Of a DNA stretch of 39,784 nucleotides, positions 11,183 to 19,232 are shown piece by piece. The DNA is from Pelagophyceae sp. CCMP2097 (lineage: Eukaryota; Sar; Pelagophyceae): NCBI GenBank assembly GCA_026770575.1, contig MU657219.1:58337-98120 (forward strand), written 5' to 3'. The position numbers and the translations under genes are program-made. How positions within the stretch are numbered: position 1 is the first letter of the stretch; each line of letters starts with the position of its first letter. The notes below the pieces were generated by a model. The model did not search any database and was not told the origin of the DNA. It saw only the letters and a program-made list of their open reading frames with translations.

Positions 11183-12258
11183 TTAAATAAGAAATCCTAT
11201 TGGCCTATTGGCGTCCACAAAAAGTTCGGCACATGTCAGGTAGCTCTGCGTGTTGCGGCGGTCCGCAAAGGTCTCGTCCGCCGCGGCAGACGCGCCGAAG
11301 ACCGTGGAAGAGTTTGCGGCGCCGCGGGCCTCCCAGGGCATCACGGGCGGTCGCCGGTTCGTGTCCGCTTCGCTCCATTTGCCGCCGCGTTTGAGGAAGC
11401 GCTGAGCGCATTGCTCAAAGTCGGGCTTGAGATTGTCGGTGCGGAGCCAGCAGTCGAACGGGTGGCGGAACTTGAAATGCTGCATGTCCTCCACACATTG
11501 CAGGTGCGTCGCCTGCGCCAGAGCGTCCCTCGCGGCAAACGGCGAAGCACGCAGAAGCCGGGAGGCGAGAACGGCAAAGCACGCAGACGGGGGGGCGCGC
11601 GGCCGGCCCAAAAGGCCCACAGAGGGGAGGATTCCGCATTGGACGCTGCGTCGCGGGCGTCGTCGGCAATCCTGTCGCAGTCGCCGAGCGGGCAGGGGCA
11701 CTGGACGAGGAAGCCCGTGGTCTGGTTGCACTTGCGCCGCGGGTGTTTTGCGAGGAGGTCTTCGTTCAAAGGCCAGAGCTTTTCCGGCCGGACGACCTGC
11801 GTCCACAGCCGCATGGAAGCCAGCCCACAGCGCGGCGATGCGCCCAGCGCGTCTCCGCCGCGCTGCGGCGGCGCGTTGACGTACTCGAGCCATCTGCGGA
11901 ACGAGGCGGCGCTTGGCTCGGCAGGGTAGAGGTGGGCGAAGGCTTTACGACCGGCAGTGGCGCGAAGTGTCCTTCGCAAGTACCCTTCTCGATGCGTGCC
12001 CCCCCAGAAGTACACCGACGCGCAATACGCGCAGGGCTCGCGCATGAGGCCTATGCGGAAGTTTTGCGGGGATAGTTGCTGCGGGGTGAAACTATTAGAC
12101 TCGCGGACTATTGAAATGTCGGCGCCTCCCATGCGCATGGCAAGCTCCGCGTGCACCGCCGTGCCCCCGGCCTTTTCCAAATGGTAGAGGACCACGCCGG
12201 GCGGCGCCGCGCCAGCCAGCGCCGCGAAGCCGACGAGCCACCGCAACGGTGACCGCAT
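11183..12258 (-). CDS. PAPS-dependent sulfotransferase (Golgi type), two exons
   Basis: Starts at ATG 12258 with an N-terminal hydrophobic segment (LRWLVGFAALAGAAPPGVVL) that would act as signal peptide or type II anchor. Immediately after comes the 5'-phosphosulfate loop LYHLEKAGGTAV, and later the 3'-phosphate motif FRIGLMREPCAYCASVYFW, both typical of membrane sulfotransferases that transfer sulfate from PAPS to glycans. Exon 1 is about 12258-11645; a frame change and a GT-AG intron of about 116 nt (11644-11529) lead to exon 2, 11528-11183 (HPFDCWLRTDNLKPDFEQC, then stop), giving about 319 residues. The intron holds a diverged 30-base direct duplication (TGCGTGCTTYGCCGTT). The splice sites are chosen by phase and are approximate. 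It converges on the fucosyltransferase-like gene. The acceptor sugar cannot be told from the sequence. Confidence 0.85.
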
Positions 12259-12574
12259 ACAAACGAGGGAAAGCAGCGCAGGGAAGCAATGCGGCCGGAG
12301 GCTCGGTCTCCGCGCGCCACTCGCCTGCGCGCCACGGCAGCGTTCTGTTTTGTACCGAGCGTCGCCGCAGTGGGGTCGCACGTCTCGAGGCGCGCGCATT
12401 AATCGATATCCTTTTGTGGTGACTCACCGGCAGGGTCTGCAAATCGAGCTTGTAAAGACTAAATATTGAATGCAAATACCAAAATTTTAAGCAAATACAG
12501 GGTTCAATAAGCGGAGCTTACCTCCCTCATTTAGTTTCTACCAGTTAGATAGTTCTATCCGTTGAAAAGTCAAA
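12259..12574. other. Upstream region of the sulfotransferase gene
   Basis: GC-rich close to the ATG at 12258, then A/T-rich from 12440 to 12560. A longer open frame continues 47 codons upstream of the chosen start but is Arg/Ala-rich and lacks a signal peptide, so the inner ATG was preferred. No core promoter element could be assigned with confidence. Confidence 0.4.
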
Positions 12575-12998
12575 AATATTACAAGAGCGCGCCGGAGGCA
12601 CACGGAGGACCCGACTTCGAGCGAAGGATACAGACAAATCCCATTGCAATGCCCACGTAAATAATTAAAATTATTTAAACCAATCGCTGAATTTTGCGGC
12701 CGACTAGGTTTGAACCTGTGACCACCTTCTTCTTCTGTGATGAATCCAATGATTCCCAATTTTAGCAATCGCATCAACCACCAATCGCTGAATCGGCCGA
12801 GTTGCTGCCCTTTTCTTCCCAAAGGTGGAACCTCACGGATTTACCCGCGGACAGACAGACGGACGGACAGAAGGACAGACAGAAGGACAGACAGACGGAC
12901 AGACAAAATTGCCCCTGGTAATCCTTCAATCAAAGGACCCGAAGGGCCCTTGCCGTAAACTGACGTTGATTAAACGGCAAGGACCCTTCGGGTCCTCA
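12575..12998 (-). mobile_element. tRNA-related SINE-like element, copy 1 (reverse)
   Basis: Matches 25135-25504 in opposite orientation over most of its length, and its 5' hairpin recurs at 39691-39784. Read on the minus strand: a hairpin (GGACCCGAAGGGTCC words, 12935-12994), ATTACCAGGGGCAA, a tetranucleotide tract, then a tRNA-like block (about 12840-12700) with CGGCCGA at one end and TCGGCCG at the other, which would pair as a 7-bp acceptor stem, and GGTTCAAACC as a B box. The element ends in an A/T-rich part and a conserved tail reading GCGCTCTTGTAAT. No ORF is present. The tRNA origin is inference. Confidence 0.6.
12848..12905. repeat. Microsatellite (ACAGACGG)n
   Basis: Tandem GGACAGACAGA/ACGG words inside the SINE-like element. 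The same tract lies at the matching place of the second copy (25177-25218, reverse sense), so it is part of the element and varies in length. Confidence 0.9.
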
Positions 12999-13107
12999 AC
13001 AAATTCAACAAATAACGCGAGGCACGGGCCCTCCTCACTCTGATCGCCAAACACGGCGGCGTCGGGGGGGAAGGCTTACGCGACGCGTGTCGTGGACGAG
13101 CAGGGGC

Positions 13108-13405
13108 TGTGGCCCAGACGGGTGCGTTTGGCCTGCCCCCTAAGCATCGAGGTGCCTTGCTTATGTGTGGAGAGGCCATACGACCCTTAGGGGGCAGGCA
13201 ATTCCGCCGTTGCATCACCGGCTGATGCCCGCGGTCATGCGACGCGGCCGACGGCGCTGTAGCTCTGACGGGCGCGTTTGGTCTGCCCCCTAAGCATCGA
13301 GCCGCCCAGTTGAGGTGCTTAGAGGCCGTAAAACCCTTAAGAGGCAGGATCTGCGGCCGTTCCATCACCGCTGATGCCCGCGGTCATGCGACGCAGCCAG
13401 CCTTT
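13108..13405. repeat. Tandem 150-bp repeat with hairpins, two copies
   Basis: Two units with period 150 (GCGTTTGGYCTGCCCCCTAA at 13124 and 13274), followed by a partial third start. In the first unit GCCTGCCCCCTAAG (13131-13144) pairs perfectly with CTTAGGGGGCAGGC (13186-13199); in the second unit the stem is partly decayed. Each unit ends in TCACCGSTGATGCCCGCGGTCATGCGACGC-like sequence. The right edge touches the 3' end of the neighbouring minus-strand gene. No ORF of note. Confidence 0.85.
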
Positions 13406-13974
13406 GTACGGTCACATGGATACCTTATAGATCTGCTTCCGGGGCCGGCCACTCCTCCGGACGGGTTGGCCGAGGGCGTCGTCCTCCGCGGCTTCTGGAG
13501 CGTGGTGTCTGGTGTCTGGTCCTTGGCGGGCGGCGCGGCGTCGACGTCCATGTCGTCTTGCGCGGGCGCGTCCTCGACCGCGGCTTTGAACCTCCTCTGG
13601 CCCTCGTCTCGCGGCGGGGGCGGCGCACACCCGCCCTGCACCAGCCGCATCATCTCGAGGTGCGAGCCGTCTCGGAGGCCGTACAGCGTGTCGAATGACA
13701 CCTCCGCGATGTTAATTGGCACGTCCACTGGCTGCGCCCCCTGCAGCGCCGAGTCGATGGCGTCGAGCATCAACGGGTCCGCGGCCGCCATGAGGTTGCG
13801 CGCGTAGCTGTATTTGTGATACGACCAGTCCGTGGCGAGGTACGTGTCTACGGCGCTCTTGGTCTCCGACACCGCGCCGGCCATCTGCATAATGCCGAGC
13901 TCCAGCTTCCGCTGAAGGTGATTCCCCGAGCGCTGCGGTTTCGCGGCGCGAGCCTTCAGTGGGGCCCACTGCAC
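13384..13974 (-). CDS. Unrecognised protein with acidic/Pro-rich tail
   Basis: Clear coding bias from 13974 down to about 13540 (SAVDTYLATDWSYHKYSYAR, then ADPLMLDAIDSALQGAQPVD, then EVSFDTLYGLRDGS). This part is helical and mixed-charge and matches no family known to me. The C-terminal part is low complexity (DDMDVDAAPPAKDQTPD). In the single-exon reading it ends at 13384. In a neighbouring frame the same DNA encodes RRSGRPRKQIYKVSM and a stop at 13412; SGRPRK looks like an AT-hook, so a small intron near 13500-13560 may switch frames and the protein may bind DNA. The start at 13974 is the first ATG of the frame; an upstream exon is possible because a frame ending near 13990 also looks coding. 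Confidence 0.6.
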   Translation of the reverse strand: MQWAPLKARAAKPQRSGNHLQRKLELGIMQMAGAVSETKSAVDTYLATDWSYHKYSYARNLMAAADPLMLDAIDSALQGAQPVDVPINIAEVSFDTLYGLRDGSHLEMMRLVQGGCAPPPPRDEGQRRFKAAVEDAPAQDDMDVDAAPPAKDQTPDTTLQKPRRTTPSANPSGGVAGPGSRSIRYPCDRTKAGCVA

Positions 13975-14980
13975 CCCTCCAAGAAGAATCGCGCCATTCC
14001 GACGCGAAATCGCGCCGCTGGAGCACGGGCACCAGGTCGCAAAATGTTTGTCGGGCGGCCGTCATGAGCGATGGTGTATTGAGTGCTCGCGCGGCGCCAC
14101 TGTGGCACGCCGCCCACACATGTCCGCTGGGGCGACATCGACTGTGAGAGGCTCCGCTTCGGCACGGGGAGCCTGAGTTGTCGTAGGGGACCCCACATGG
14201 GGCCCCATGAGCCCACATTGGGGAGGGCGGCGAAGGGGCTCTAGAGACAGCCACTAAGGCCTCGGTTCGCCCTCGTTTGCCGGAAAGGGCCGTCGTTCTA
14301 CGGTCGTGGCCGGGTTCATAGGGTCCCGGCATCCTGCCCCGCGCGGGGAGGGGGCTTGAAAGAGACCGCGCGCGACCGTCGACTCCCTAGTTACCTTGGA
14401 GAACTTCGAGCGGAGATAAGGGCCCCCGTAGGGGCCAACCCCAAGGATTTGTTGGTCTCTACCTCTGGTTCCTCTTGGGGAAGTGGGCGCCTAAAAGAAT
14501 CGCCGAAAAATGACGTCGAAAACAAATTCCGGCACGGTCCGATTTTTAAAGCCGCCACGTCACGTACCCTGACTCTCCGTGGTCCGCTGTTCGATAGGGG
14601 CCTTACAAGCTGAGATAAATGTTTATTTTGACCCCCTTCCAAATGTGCTCGTCCACGCCCAGCTCGTCCACGGCACACGTCGCGTAAGCTGTTTCCTTCC
14701 AAATGTTCAAAGAGGCGCCTATCGCTGAAAATACAAATTTTTACGAATCACGCTAAGAGCACCGTTTTCGGACTTGGCGCTTCAGCGCGCATCAAATGCG
14801 CTAATTGGCGTCATAAATCTCAAAACGGTTATTTTTAAAAAAAAGTTACGGGTTAGAGTAAGGGTTACGCTAAAGGGTAGTGCGTTGGGACCGCGCCGAC
14901 GCGGCGAGTCCGATTTCAGCATTCCCGGAGCAGAACACGAATGTTGCGTTTTCAGCGATTACGGTTCATTAAAAAGGATT
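13975..14980. other. Intergenic, with dispersed repeat copies
   Basis: No convincing gene. 14497-14590 holds one copy of the dispersed AATCGCCGAAAAATGACGTCGAA motif; 14733-14840 holds repeat family B in reverse orientation; A/T-rich patches lie at 14620-14640 and 14830-14870. Short open frames do not show codon bias. Confidence 0.5.
14733..14840 (-). repeat. Dispersed repeat family B, copy 1
   Basis: Reverse complement of the sequence at 17650-17765 and 26403-26520. Shared core words are GCGCATTYGAYGCGCGCTGAAG and a TTTTCAGCGATAAACG-like end. No coding capacity. About 70-80 percent identical by eye. Confidence 0.75.
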
Positions 14981-15104
14981 TGGATTATTCGCAAAAATTG
15001 CTATGAATTCTCGTTTCGGAAGCGCGCCGGCGCGGCGAGTCCGAATCACTTCATCCCGTTGCGAATGACTTACTTTACCTTTTACAGCGATTATGGTCAT
15101 CATA
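14981..15104 (+). repeat. Dispersed repeat family A, copy 1 (left part)
   Basis: Contains GGAAGCGCGCCGGCGCGGCG, then TTGCGAATGACTTACTTTACC and ACAGCGATTATGGTCATCATA. Other copies (17444-17560, 25505-25745) continue directly with CATGGATTTGGATCTTTTGTG. Here that continuation only appears at 16531, because DNA elements are inserted in between. It is therefore the left half of a disrupted repeat. Confidence 0.85.
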
Positions 15105-15106
15105 CG

Positions 15107-15838
15107 TATTGTAGCGGGAGGATTAAAACCCAAATAGTATAAAACCGGTTTTTATCGTATAAAACCCTTTAAAACCCTGCCCCCAAAATGAATAAAACCC
15201 TTAAAAACCCTGCTGCGAATTTTGTTTGCGTCGTGTTATACGTGTCCTGTGTGACGGTGGCGTCGTCGGAGGAAATATAGCACGCAAAACGCGCTTCAAA
15301 GGAAAAAAACTTGTTTTAGGCGACGTATGTCAGAGTGTCTCCTCCTGGGTCAGGTCGACGACGTCTTCCTCTGGCTCGTCGTCGTCTGGGGATTCGCCGG
15401 CTTCGAGCAGTCCGTCGTCGTCGCAGCTCTCGAGCGTCTGCGTGAGGAAGTCGCCCATCTCCTTGGTGCACTTGTTGTTCTTCTTGTGCGTGCACCCCGT
15501 GGCGCCGCAGTAGACGAAGCCTTTTGCGTCCGGGTTGCCCCCGTTCTTGAGGTAGTTGCGGACGACGCCTCCCGGACGACCGGTACTCATCCCGGACGAC
15601 GCCTCAGGCTGCCTGTCAAACAAGCTATCGCTAGTCGGTTTTGGCGAAGTTTATTTGGAGTTTGATTTACACGTCTTTACTGATGCAGGATACAGGGGAA
15701 GGAGCTAGGAGGTCGTAGGCACCTTTTAAGGTCCCGTCTTTTCTTTTTACATATAAATCCCCATAAAACCCCTTTAAAACCCTTTAAAACCTTTAAATAA
15801 AACCCTTTGGAGTAAAAAACCTATTTCCCGCTACAATA
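15107..15838. mobile_element. hAT-like non-autonomous element with 13-bp TIRs and 8-bp target duplication
   Basis: Left TIR TATTGTAGCGGGA (15107-15119), right TIR TCCCGCTACAATA (15826-15838), a perfect 13-bp match. It is flanked by ATCATACG at 15099-15106 and again at 15839-15846, an exact 8-bp duplication as hAT elements make. That duplication spans the junction of the host repeat and the outer TA element, proving it inserted later. Subterminal regions hold many AAAACCCT words in the same sense at both ends. It encloses one complete 86-codon minus-strand ORF and no transposase. Confidence 0.88.
15330..15590 (-). CDS. 86-residue Cys-containing protein with acidic tail, inside the hAT-like element
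   Basis: Complete ORF from an ATG (MSTGRPGGVVRNYLKNGG) to TGA. The middle has a compact cysteine/histidine pattern, FVYCGATGCTHKKNNKCTKE, which could be a small zinc ribbon; the C-terminal third is strongly acidic (ESPDDDEPEEDVVDLTQEE). GC-rich codon use stands out from the A/T-rich element around it. It is not similar to any transposase that I recognise. It may be a captured host exon or an accessory protein of the element. The reading frame continues some codons upstream of the chosen ATG to 15623, so it could also be the last exon of a longer transcript. Confidence 0.6.
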   Translation of the reverse strand: MSTGRPGGVVRNYLKNGGNPDAKGFVYCGATGCTHKKNNKCTKEMGDFLTQTLESCDDDGLLEAGESPDDDEPEEDVVDLTQEETL

Positions 15839-16530
15839 ATCATACGTCTAAGAGCGATTTTAATTGATTCCTAATTTTATCTCGGTCTATTCTGAATCGA
15901 TGCCAGAATCGATTCTCACACGATTTGAATAGACCCTGGAATCGATTCAGAATCGATTCAAATGACGACCATAACCCATAAAAAGAAAATAATTACAAAT
16001 TCTGGCAAAAAAGTAGACTCGAACTCAGACCCATACTATCACCGCTAAACATAAATGAGTCGCGTCCGACCCAATTTTGTTATTCGGGTCTCTAGTGTGC
16101 ATCTTTCATCCAGATTCGAACCCGCGTTCCGGCGGGCGAGTCTCGATCAATTACTTGACTGCATCTATGATATCCTCTCACAACATCTGGTGCACTGTGA
16201 ACTGTCACAGCTTGCGTTATAAGTTTCCCTTTGGTATATAAACTGTGTATTCAGAGGTCCACAACCCATCTCCCTCTCCGAGCGCGCTGCGCGCGCTTCG
16301 CGCGCGCGCAGCGCGCGCAGCGCACCAAGCGCGAGGCCCCAGCGGCCGTCGCGGTGGCCGTTTCGAGTCGGACTCGGAGTCCACTGGCAATCGCCGGAAC
16401 GCGCGAAGGCATTCGCGTCACGGCCATTCGCGCAATTCGGACAAGGCGGATTCGAATCGATGCTGAATCGATTCCGAATCGATTCTCGATCAAATCCAGC
16501 TGGAATCGATTACTTTCGCTCTTAGACGTA

Positions 16531-16611
16531 CATGGATTTGGATCTTTTGTGTGTTCTTGATAATATTGAGCGTTTCGGAAGCGCGCCGGCGCGCCGAGTC
16601 CGAATCACTTA
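16531..16611 (+). repeat. Dispersed repeat family A, copy 1 (middle part)
   Basis: Resumes with CATGGATTTGGATCTTTTGTG and runs to GTCCGAATCACTTA, where the next TA-flanked element is inserted. It continues the repeat interrupted at 15104. Confidence 0.85.
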
Positions 16612-16818
16612 CTGGACGACCCAGCCACTTTGCCGGCTTTGACCCACCAAGGCAAAGTTCCAAATTTCAGACCGGCAGAGTCACTAAAATTTTCGCGGTT
16701 TCTGAATATTTGATGTTAATAATTCAATATTTGATTAGCGGTATTTTTAAAATTTTTCGACGTCACTTTCGTTTTACGTCGCCGTCGCGCAGCCGCCTGC
16801 TCAGTCGTCGTCGCAAGC

Positions 16819-17172
16819 ATGCAGCTCCGCATCGGCGCCGGCATGCGAATGTTGGCGCATCGCGCCGCTGCTGGCGTCGTGGCTTTGGTGGTGGGCTCGG
16901 CGTCGACGGCCGACGCGGCTCGGAGCAAGCCTAAACCGTCGGACGAGGCGGCGCGCACTACGCCTTCGGTGCTGTCGTTCTTCCAGGCGAGAACTCTGGC
17001 GCAGAGGTCGGCGGGGAAGGTGAAGGCCCTCGCGGGCATAGCCGAGCGAGCTGCGGCGAAGATGAAGGCGCTGGCGCAGGAAACGACTTTCGACATCGCG
17101 GCCGCGCTCGCAGAAGACCGCAAGATCAAAGTCACTTATGAGAAGTGGACCGCGACGCACGACCCCGCCTAG
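16819..17172 (+). CDS. Small predicted secreted or anchored protein inside a TIR element
   Basis: Single-exon ORF of 117 codons with an N-terminal signal sequence (hydrophobic AGVVALVVGSASTADA after an Arg-containing start); either of the first two Met residues could be used. The mature part is Ala/Lys-rich and likely helical (GKVKALAGIAERAAAKMKAL, then EDRKIKVTYEKWTATHDPA) and ends with TAG. GC-rich codon use contrasts with the A/T-rich flanks. No family recognised. The whole gene lies between the terminal inverted repeats of an 830-bp element, so it either travels with the element or is a host exon captured by it. Confidence 0.65.
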   Translation: MQLRIGAGMRMLAHRAAAGVVALVVGSASTADAARSKPKPSDEAARTTPSVLSFFQARTLAQRSAGKVKALAGIAERAAAKMKALAQETTFDIAAALAEDRKIKVTYEKWTATHDPA

Positions 17173-17227
17173 TCGGGGCGTTGCCAAAGTGCGTGGACCA
17201 TGACCGGCAAAGTACAACGCGGACGAG

Positions 17228-17362
17228 GGGTGCTTCCAGCGGGCGGCAAAAACGTGTTTTCTAACTTGGGTGCTTCCAGCGGACGGCAAAATTCCAGCGG
17301 GCGGCAGAAACGTGTTTTCTAACTTGGGTGCTTCCAGCGGGCGGCAAAAACGTGTTTTTTTA
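17228..17362. repeat. Tandem repeat, GGGTGCTTCCAGCGGGCGGC-type unit, three copies
   Basis: Three copies of a roughly 40-base unit (GGGTGCTTCCAGCGG, CGGCAAAAACGTGTTTTCTAA), the middle one enlarged by a partial duplication. It lies 3' of the small secreted-protein ORF inside the same TIR element and could lie in its 3' UTR. Confidence 0.9.
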
Positions 17363-17443
17363 CTTTGCCGCTTTTTAGTTTTTTCGGTTCGATTTTTGGC
17401 GCCGGCAAATGGCGAAATGGCAAAGTGGCTGGGTCGTCCAGTA

Positions 17444-17571
17444 AGCAAGTTGCGAATTACATACTTTACCTTTTACAGCGATTATGGTCATCACACATGG
17501 ATTTGGATCTTTTGTGATTCTCGATAAAAGTAAGCGTCTCGGAAGCGCGCCGGCGCGGCCATTACGATTTA
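17444..17571 (+). repeat. Dispersed repeat family A, continuation
   Basis: Begins with AGCAAGTTGCGAATTACATA right after the TA-flanked element and runs through ACAGCGATTATGGTCATCAC, CATGGATTTGGATCTTTTGTG and GGAAGCGCGCCGGCGCGG. It completes the interrupted unit and adds part of another. Confidence 0.85.
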
Positions 17572-18227
17572 ATTATTCCCGACTCGTTTAGACACCATTT
17601 GAAGACGATCCAATTATTTAAAACCTCAAAAATTGACCGTTTTGACATTGGAAGCGCCACCTCGCGCATTCGACGCGCGCTGAAGCGGCGAGTCCGAAAA
17701 CGCTCCTTTTCGCGTGATTTGAGAACGGTGTATTTTTCAGCGATAAACGCCGTTTGGACATTTGGAAGTGGGTCAGACTCAACCGTTTATCTCGACTCGG
17801 GATTCCTAATACGACGACGTCTTTGGAGTAGCAAACCATGGTTTGGGCAGTTCTAGAATTCGATTTAGACGACATTTTGTAGGCGATTCTTTTCTGCGAC
17901 ATGCCCGGTGGAGCCATCAGTGCTTAGTTAGTGGTAGTCTCTCGGCCCCTGCGGGGCCCTGTACGACATTTTTCGGCGATTCTTTTCAACAACAAGACCT
18001 AAAACGGCGAGAGAGCCATCAGTGCTGTCGATAGTGGTAGGCTCTCGGCCCCTGCGGGGCCCTATACGACATTTTTCGGCGATTCTTTGCAACAACAAGA
18101 CCGAAAACGGCGAGAGAGCCATACGTGCTGTCGATAGTGGTAGGCTCTCGGCCCATGCGGGGCCCTATACGTCTACTCCCCCCGGTCTCTTTTAGCGAGA
18201 ACCCGAACCCATTTTGCTCCTTTTTTT
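17572..18227. other. Intergenic with repeat family B and a 103-bp tandem repeat
   Basis: 17650-17765 is family B copy 2 (GCGCATTCGACGCGCGCTGA). 17800-17900 is unique and A/T-rich. From 17906 a tandem repeat (own entry) leads up to the next gene. No protein gene is supported. Confidence 0.5.
17906..18172. repeat. Tandem repeat, 103-bp unit, 2.6 copies
   Basis: Starts near 17906, 18009 and 18112. Each unit has GAGAGAGCCATCAGTGCTGT, CTCTCGGCCCCTGCGGGGCC (self-complementary) and ACGACATTTTTCGGCGATTC. The CGGCCCCTGCGGGGCCCT word recurs at 39629 and the TTTTCGGCGATTC end is the dispersed motif seen elsewhere in the window. The array ends just before the gene at 18.2 kb. Confidence 0.92.
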
Positions 18228-19232
18228 GCGACGTCTGCGGCAGCTGCTCTCGACGCGTCGGTGGTCGCTGCTCTCGCGTCGGTGGTCGTTTGTCTTATCG
18301 CGGGCGAAATGCGCGCCGACGGCAGCCCGGTGGCGCGGCAGCCGGAGTGGGAGCTGAATCCGGATATCGATGCGGTTATCTCTGAGAGGAAGCTCCATTC
18401 GACGCAGCTCCACTCGACGCACTCGACGCATCCGCCGGCGCACCTCGACGTCTCCCGCCTCGAGTCCGGCAGAAAGGCCTCGTCATTGGAGCGGTACGCC
18501 CGAGACGTGGCGGAGACGCAGCGGCTCAAGGTGCGTCTGCACCGGCTTTTCGCGCGGGGGCGATTGGCCTCGGCAAAGTCGTGGGGCGTTGGCCCCACCT
18601 CTTTCTTGGCCGGCCTCTTCGATGCCGACCGCCCTTGCGCGTCCGAATCCGACGCAGGCCTCGAACGCGTCGCTGCGCAAGGCTTTGAACGAGAAGAACG
18701 CTTACCCGTGGGGGGTGAGTTTGTTTTCGGGCTGGCGAGTCTCTCGGGGCAAGGAGCCTCGCGCCAAGTGCTTCCCAGCCCCCTTTTTCGCGGCCCCCTT
18801 TTTCGCGTTGCCAGAGCCGTCAACAAACCGCGGGAAGGGGGCCTCGAAGCCCCTGGGTCGTCGGCCGGCACGGTCCGCCGACGGCGCCGTTCTCCGGCCC
18901 CTTTCGGACGGCCGTCGTTCTACGGTCCCGTTGTACGGTCCCGGGGTCTCTCGTGCTTTTGCGGGGTCTCGCCCCGACGCTCGCCCCGAAAAAGCATCAG
19001 TCGCTCCTCGACTTGGTCCGTTCGCCTTACGCCGCATTAGGCTTCGCCCGGCGCTCGAGGGCCGCAGGGGGCGCCGACGCCGAAAAGGCTCGAATTCGTC
19101 GCCGAATTCGTCGCAGGGAGAGAGACGGAGCGCCTCAACGGCCGACCAAAACTCGACGACGAGGTAGTCCAACGCAAAATCTCATCAACGATGCAGATCC
19201 TCGAGCGCTACCACGCCGGAAACGTGCCGTGA
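18228..19232 (+). CDS. Unrecognised membrane or secreted protein, at least three exons
   Basis: Exon 1 (about 18228-18530) has a hydrophobic helix (SVVAALASVVVCLIAGEM) followed by a soluble part (EWELNPDIDAVISERK, then RLESGRKASSLERYARDVAE). The splice donor AAG|GTGCGT at 18531 and acceptor GACGCAG at 18657 give exon 18658-18714 (ASLRKALNEKNAYPWG) with a consensus donor GTGAGT at 18715. A last exon, likely 19068-19232 (PKRLEFVAEFVAGRETERLN, then KISSTMQILERYHAGNVP, TGA), is in the matching phase. The first Met is not certain: an in-frame ATG at 18309 lies after the helix, so an upstream exon is likely. The frame also stays open without the first splice. Just past the stop, GTGAGT at 19229 could act as a donor and extend the protein. 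Confidence 0.55.

Larger units (their letters stand above)
15105..16528. mobile_element. TA-flanked DNA element with CGTCTAAGAGCGA terminal inverted repeats, split by a hAT-like insertion
   Basis: The right end reads TCGCTCTTAGACG (16516-16528), the exact complement of the left end CGTCTAAGAGCGA, found intact at 15845-15857 with its first two bases duplicated at 15105-15106. TA flanks both ends (15103-15104 or 15843-15844, and 16529-16530). Uninterrupted copies of the host repeat at 25669 read CATCATACATGG, which gives the empty site with one TA. Inside both ends are clusters of GAATCGATTC palindromes (15900-15960, 16450-16510). About 684 bp without the inner insertion. No transposase, so it is MITE-like; the TA duplication suggests the Tc1/mariner superfamily (inference). 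Inner sequence includes a GC-only CGCGCGC stretch near 16280-16325. Confidence 0.85.
16612..17441. mobile_element. Second TA-flanked element, 23-bp TIRs, carrying a small gene
   Basis: Left TIR CTGGACGACCCAGCCACTTT(GCC) at 16612-16634 is perfectly complementary to 17419-17441. TA lies at 16610-16611 and 17442-17443. Removing the element and one TA restores the family A order (CACTTA then a GTTGCGAATTAC-like sequence), as seen uninterrupted near 25612-25630. It is 830 bp long and encloses the 117-residue ORF 16819-17172 and a tandem repeat (17228-17362). No transposase is visible. Assignment to a Tc1/mariner-type MITE is inference from the TA duplication. Confidence 0.87.

Noticed and set aside
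12848..12905. CRISPR-like array
   Set aside because: Units of 4-12 bp without spacers: a microsatellite.
16015..16140. tRNA genes on the minus strand (GTTCGAGTC and GGTTCGAATCT words)
   Set aside because: B-box-like words are present, but A boxes are missing or too close and no cloverleaf with an anticodon arm can be folded by eye.
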